Shown piece after piece: positions 6,039-9,125 of a stretch of 9,125 bases of DNA (position 1 is its first letter; each line of letters opens with the position of its first letter). The DNA is from Paracoccaceae bacterium (GTDB lineage Bacteria; Pseudomonadota; Alphaproteobacteria; Rhodobacterales; Rhodobacteraceae). The position numbers and the translations under genes were made by a program. The notes beneath the pieces were generated by a model. The model was not told the DNA's origin and did not search any database. It was given only the letters and a program-made list of their open reading frames with translations. The DNA lies in assembly GCA_029881635.1 (NCBI GenBank), contig JAOUMG010000042.1, positions 1-9,125 of the forward strand. The letters run 5' to 3'.

Positions 6039-6054
6039 GGCTCTGATCCGGTAC
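6026..6054. repeat. Inverted repeat between the Hint gene and mtgA
   Basis: GTACCGG (6026-6032) and CCGGTAC (6048-6054) are perfect 7-bp arms around 15 bases, within which TCA/TGA can add three more pairs. It begins 25 bases after the Hint-gene stop and covers the proposed mtgA -35. There is no T-tract. It may be a 3'-end hairpin for the upstream gene or a regulatory dyad for mtgA. Confidence 0.35.
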
Positions 6055-6079
6055 TGCGGCCGCAAAATTTGCCAATGTG

Positions 6080-7003
6080 TCAGGCCGCTGTCAGAACCCG
6101 CGCCTCCCGGCCCGCAATCTGCGGTCTGGCAAGTGTCTGTCGGCAGCTATCGCGCGGCGCCAGCAACTCGGGAAATGTCGCGGCGATCTCATCGCGCAAG
6201 GCGGTATCCCGGTCAACATGCAGGCTACCGGGATGAAAGCTTTCGCTGGCAGCACCTTCGGAAAAGACAATTTCGTGATTGTCGAATAGCAGATGCACAT
6301 AGGTCACCGTCCGCATCGGCCTGCGCACGACGCCGGGTGACCCCACCAGATGCTTGGCAGCCACCAGAACCTCATCCTGGCCAAAATAAAGCTCTGCCAT
6401 CCACCCGGCCACCAGCATTCTGTGCTGGGGCGACACCAGCAGCGGACGGTCATTACCAATCGCATTGCGGGCGAACTTTACCGGAGCCAATTCTCCCGTT
6501 CCCTCGACCGATTGCTGGCCAACCCAGCGCAGTTCCTGCGCACCGTGATCCATTGTTTCAACCAGACTGCCTGGCACCAGCTCTTCCACCAATGCCGTGC
6601 CACCCGGAACCCTGATCCTTGTCCCAGCTGTGAAACAGGGCGGCCCGAGGTTGCCAACCGGCATCGTTCCTTGTGTGCTGACAAAGGTCGAACTGACAAA
6701 GGTGGCCGGGTCAAGGTTCGTACCGTCGCTCGGCGTGAAAAGATAGCGCCCGTCTGCAAGACGGAAGGTCACGCCGGTGATGGTCACCGTCGACCCGTTC
6801 ATTACAACCGTGATCGTATCACCGGGCCATATCTCGACGATGTCCGATCCGTCGATGGAATCGCCATTTGCCCCGTTGCGGGTAATAGTCCCGTTGCTGG
6901 TCCTGTCGACGATATCAAGGAACTGCTGGGTCAGCGTCGACCCAACAGCCGGCGGGTTCGCCGGGTCGATCAGATAAAACTGGTCGGTATAGGTCGTCGG
7001 CAC
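6080..7003 (-). CDS. Hint (hedgehog/intein) domain-containing protein
   Basis: The frame opens at an ATG at 7027, but the GTG at 7003 has AGAGGT (7009-7014) five bases upstream and gives the N-terminus (V/M)PTTYTDQFYLIDP, so it is preferred (307 residues). The first ~120 residues are acidic, Thr/Gly/Asp-rich and beta-like, with no Lys cluster, signal peptide or membrane segment. A Hint_2-type domain starts at CFTAGTRIRVPGG, its Cys (C123 from the GTG start) being the expected self-processing nucleophile. It continues through LRWVGQQSV, the LLVSPQHRMLV block with a conserved His, and the terminal HEIVFSEGAASESFHPGS. Such proteins are abundant in roseobacters, often with type I-secreted or RTX-like proteins, but their role is not known to me. 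In this family the Hint Cys can perform an N-S acyl shift that cleaves the upstream part. No RTX nonapeptides or secretion genes are nearby. It lies between gltB and mtgA on the same strand. Confidence 0.82.
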   Translation of the reverse strand: MPTTYTDQFYLIDPANPPAVGSTLTQQFLDIVDRTSNGTITRNGANGDSIDGSDIVEIWPGDTITVVMNGSTVTITGVTFRLADGRYLFTPSDGTNLDPATFVSSTFVSTQGTMPVGNLGPPCFTAGTRIRVPGGTALVEELVPGSLVETMDHGAQELRWVGQQSVEGTGELAPVKFARNAIGNDRPLLVSPQHRMLVAGWMAELYFGQDEVLVAAKHLVGSPGVVRRPMRTVTYVHLLFDNHEIVFSEGAASESFHPGSLHVDRDTALRDEIAATFPELLAPRDSCRQTLARPQIAGREARVLTAA

Positions 7004-7216
7004 GCTACACCTCTGCAGAAAATGCATTTGGCCGGGGTTTGCGCCCGGCGTCGGATGGCCCGTTTTAACCGGAAATTAAGTCTGAATTTTGTCATCCGCC
7101 AGTTAATAATCGCGCCATTCGTTGGTCTCACCGCAAAATGCGCACTGTCGCAACTGCACAGGCAGCCGGAGGTTTTTAGCCCACCTGTTGCCTGCCGCAA
7201 TGGCTGAAAACAGTCT
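7004..7216 (-). other. Intergenic region between gltB and the Hint gene
   Basis: These 213 bp hold no convincing gene. Near the Hint start GCCGGG (7031-7036) and CCCGGC (7044-7049) form a 6-bp hairpin with a seven-base loop that would sit in the 5' leader. An AT-rich patch at about 7068-7110 probably contains the Hint promoter, but I could not pick a good -35/-10 pair. After the gltB stop the arms CAGGCA and TGCCTG could pair around about 28 bases, but no T-tract follows, so no terminator is called. Confidence 0.4.
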
Positions 7217-9124
7217 CTATTCCGCCGGAACAGCCTCTGAATCCATGCTGAGCGGATAGGGCAGGTGCACCAGCATCTCCTGTGGGCAGACTTGCAGGAA
7301 ATTAGCCCTTTCGGATGACCAGTGCTGCAAGATACCCGCCGCCTTGCGGCTGCCGGTTTCGCGCAGATGCCGTTCGATCAGGCCCTTCAACTCTGCTTCC
7401 CAATGCGCGTGCGACACCGCACAGGTCACCAGCGTTTCAAGGTTCATCAGCTCTTCCGCTTCGCCTTCCGGGTCATAGACATAGGCCATGCCACCCGTCA
7501 TGCCTGCCCCGAAATTCGCGCCGATCCGGCCGAGGATCACCGCAATCCCGCCGGTCATGTATTCGCAACCGTTCGATCCGCAGCCCTCAATCACCACCTT
7601 CGCGCCGGAATTGCGCACGGCAAATCGTTCCCCTGCACGGCCTGCGGCGAAAAGATAGCCGTCGGTCGCACCGTAAAGCACGGTATTGCCGATGATGGTG
7701 TTTTGCGATGCGTCAAGCGGCGACACCATCGGCGGGCGCACCACGATCGTACCACCCGACAGGCCCTTGCCCACGTAATCATTGGCATCGCCCGATACTT
7801 CGAGTTTCAGCCCCGGCGCGGCAAAGGCCCCCAGGGACTGGCCACAGGATCCCGTCAGCTTCACCGTCAGATGGTCAGGTTGCAGCGCATTGCGCATGCC
7901 GAAATTCTTGACGATCAGCGATGACGTTCGCGTGCCAATGGTCCGGTGGGTGTTCCTGACCGCATAGGAAAGCTGCATCTTTTCGCCTTCCTCAAAGAAC
8001 CGCGCCCCATCCTTGACGATCTCGGCGTCCAATGTGTCAGGCACGGAGTTTCGCGGCTTGGACCGGTCATAGACAATCCGGTCCGCGCCATCGACAGTGA
8101 TCAAGAGCGGGTTAAGGTCGAGGTCATCCAGATGCGCTGACCCCCGGCTGACCTGGCTGAGCAGGTCTGCCCGCCCGATGATCTCATCCAAAGACCGTGC
8201 GCCGATCTGGCTGAGGATTTCCCGCACTTCCTGGGCGTAGAAGGTGATCAGGTTCACCACCTTGTCGGCCGAACCGGTGAACTTCTTGCGCAGTTCCTCA
8301 TTCTGGGTGCAAACGCCAACCGGGCAGGTGTTCGACTGGCACTGGCGCACCATGATGCAGCCCATCGCGATCAGCGCGGCGGTGCCGATGCCGTATTCCT
8401 CGGCCCCCATCATCGCTGCGATGACGATATCGCGCCCGGTGCGCAGCCCGCCATCGGTGCGCAGCGTGATCCGTTCGCGCAGCTTGTTCATCGCCAGAAC
8501 CTGATGCGCCTCGGTCAGGCCCATTTCCCACGGCAGACCCGCATATTTGATACTGGTCGCGGGGCTGGCGCCCGTACCACCATTATGCCCCGAAATCAGG
8601 ATCACATCGGCCTTGGCCTTGGCCACGCCTGCCGCAATCGTCCCCACACCGGAGGATGAGACGAGCTTGACTGTCACCTTGGCCCGCGGGTTGATCTGTT
8701 TTAGGTCGTAGATCAGCTGTGCAAGGTCTTCGATGCTGTAGATGTCATGATGCGGCGGCGGTGAAATCAGTGTGACACCCTTGGTCGAATGCCTGAGCCG
8801 CGCGATCAGTTCAGTGACCTTGATACCGGGCAACTGCCCGCCTTCGCCGGGTTTGGCCCCCTGCGCCACCTTGATCTCAAGCTCTTCGCAGGCGTTCAGG
8901 TATTCCGCCGTTACGCCAAACCGCCCCGAGGCCACCTGCTTGATCTTGGCCGATGGGTTATCGCCATTTGGCTCGGGCACGAAATGCGCGGGGTCTTCGC
9001 CACCCTCGCCACTGTCAGATTTTGCGCCGATCCGGTTCATCGCGATATTCAGCGTCTTGTGTGCTTCGGGCGACAACGCGCCCAGTGACATGCCCGGCGT
9101 CACGAACCGCTTGCGGATCGAGGT
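7217..9124 (-). CDS. gltB: Glutamate synthase (NADPH) large subunit, C-terminal part
   Basis: The 3' portion of the alpha subunit of glutamate synthase, which makes two glutamates from glutamine and 2-oxoglutarate in ammonia assimilation. The gene continues beyond the right edge; the in-frame GTG at 9103 is an internal Val codon (RKRFVTPGMSLGALSPEAHKTLN). Numbering from that codon, the FMN-binding synthase barrel covers about 1-385, with SDSGEGGED (29-37), the loop SPPPHHDIYSIEDLAQLI, SGHNGGTGASP (171-181) and TDGGLRTGRD. The [3Fe-4S] ligands are C249, C255 and C260 in GCIMVRQCQSNTCPVGVC. The C-terminal GXGXG beta-helix domain (about 415-580) is rich in Gly repeats such as SGGTIVVRPP and GGIAVILGRIGANFGAGMTGG. 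The protein normally has about 1500 residues, so the amidotransferase and central domains lie outside. No frameshift or missing ligand is seen. The partner gltD is not in the window. Confidence 0.96.
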   Translation of the reverse strand, partial: TSIRKRFVTPGMSLGALSPEAHKTLNIAMNRIGAKSDSGEGGEDPAHFVPEPNGDNPSAKIKQVASGRFGVTAEYLNACEELEIKVAQGAKPGEGGQLPGIKVTELIARLRHSTKGVTLISPPPHHDIYSIEDLAQLIYDLKQINPRAKVTVKLVSSSGVGTIAAGVAKAKADVILISGHNGGTGASPATSIKYAGLPWEMGLTEAHQVLAMNKLRERITLRTDGGLRTGRDIVIAAMMGAEEYGIGTAALIAMGCIMVRQCQSNTCPVGVCTQNEELRKKFTGSADKVVNLITFYAQEVREILSQIGARSLDEIIGRADLLSQVSRGSAHLDDLDLNPLLITVDGADRIVYDRSKPRNSVPDTLDAEIVKDGARFFEEGEKMQLSYAVRNTHRTIGTRTSSLIVKNFGMRNALQPDHLTVKLTGSCGQSLGAFAAPGLKLEVSGDANDYVGKGLSGGTIVVRPPMVSPLDASQNTIIGNTVLYGATDGYLFAAGRAGERFAVRNSGAKVVIEGCGSNGCEYMTGGIAVILGRIGANFGAGMTGGMAYVYDPEGEAEELMNLETLVTCAVSHAHWEAELKGLIERHLRETGSRKAAGILQHWSSERANFLQVCPQEMLVHLPYPLSMDSEAVPAE

Positions 9125-9125
9125 G

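Noticed and set aside
6970..7200. 76-codon frame in the gltB-Hint intergenic region
   Set aside because: It overlaps the start of the Hint gene, is Cys/Arg-rich with no ribosome binding site or family match, and is probably chance.
7131..7200. Intrinsic terminator after gltB
   Set aside because: CAGGCA/TGCCTG arms can pair only around a loop of about 28 bases and no T-tract follows, so the evidence is too weak to call it.
6350..7207. Long 285-codon plus-strand frame opposite the Hint gene
   Set aside because: It is antisense to a well-supported Hint-domain protein, shows no domain and no sensible ribosome binding site, and is explained by GC-rich codon shadowing.

Overview
The window looks like chromosomal DNA of an alphaproteobacterium of the Rhodobacteraceae (Roseobacter/Rhodobacter relatives). 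The reasons are the GC-rich codon use, an overlapping petP-petR regulator pair, a short (289-residue) branched-chain aminotransferase, an FzlA-like GST-fold protein and a roseobacter-style Hint-domain protein. This placement rests on recognising protein families, not on a database search. No tRNA, rRNA, CRISPR array, insertion sequence or prophage gene is visible.

Layout: (i) 2-766 (+) is the 3' part of an outer-membrane beta-barrel gene, converging with (ii) 1987-771 (-), a petP (MarR-type) and petR (OmpR-type) pair joined by an ATGA overlap. (iii) A 176-bp divergent intergenic region carries a good -35/-10 pair for petP with a dyad in its spacer, plus three small dyads in the ilvE leader. 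(iv) 2164-3033 (+) is ilvE. (v) A GC-rich hairpin separates ilvE from a convergent 64-residue unknown gene (3291-3097, -). (vi) 6001-3385 (-) is a three-gene cluster, mtgA (septal transglycosylase), fzlA-like (FtsZ partner) and queG (tRNA queuosine maturation), with two strong tandem hairpins in the fzlA-queG spacer. (vii) 7003-6080 (-) is a Hint (hedgehog/intein) protein. (viii) 7217 to the window end (-) is the C-terminal part of gltB, glutamate synthase large subunit.

Functional themes are amino-acid nitrogen metabolism (ilvE, gltB), cell division and wall synthesis (mtgA, fzlA), tRNA modification (queG) and transcription control (petPR). Most of the window is ordinary housekeeping DNA. 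The parts most worth a second look are the petP/ilvE divergent control region, the tandem hairpins before queG, the mtgA-fzlA pairing with a possibly leaderless mtgA, the Hint protein and the small unknown gene. I did not find convincing evidence for a wholly new multi-gene system.
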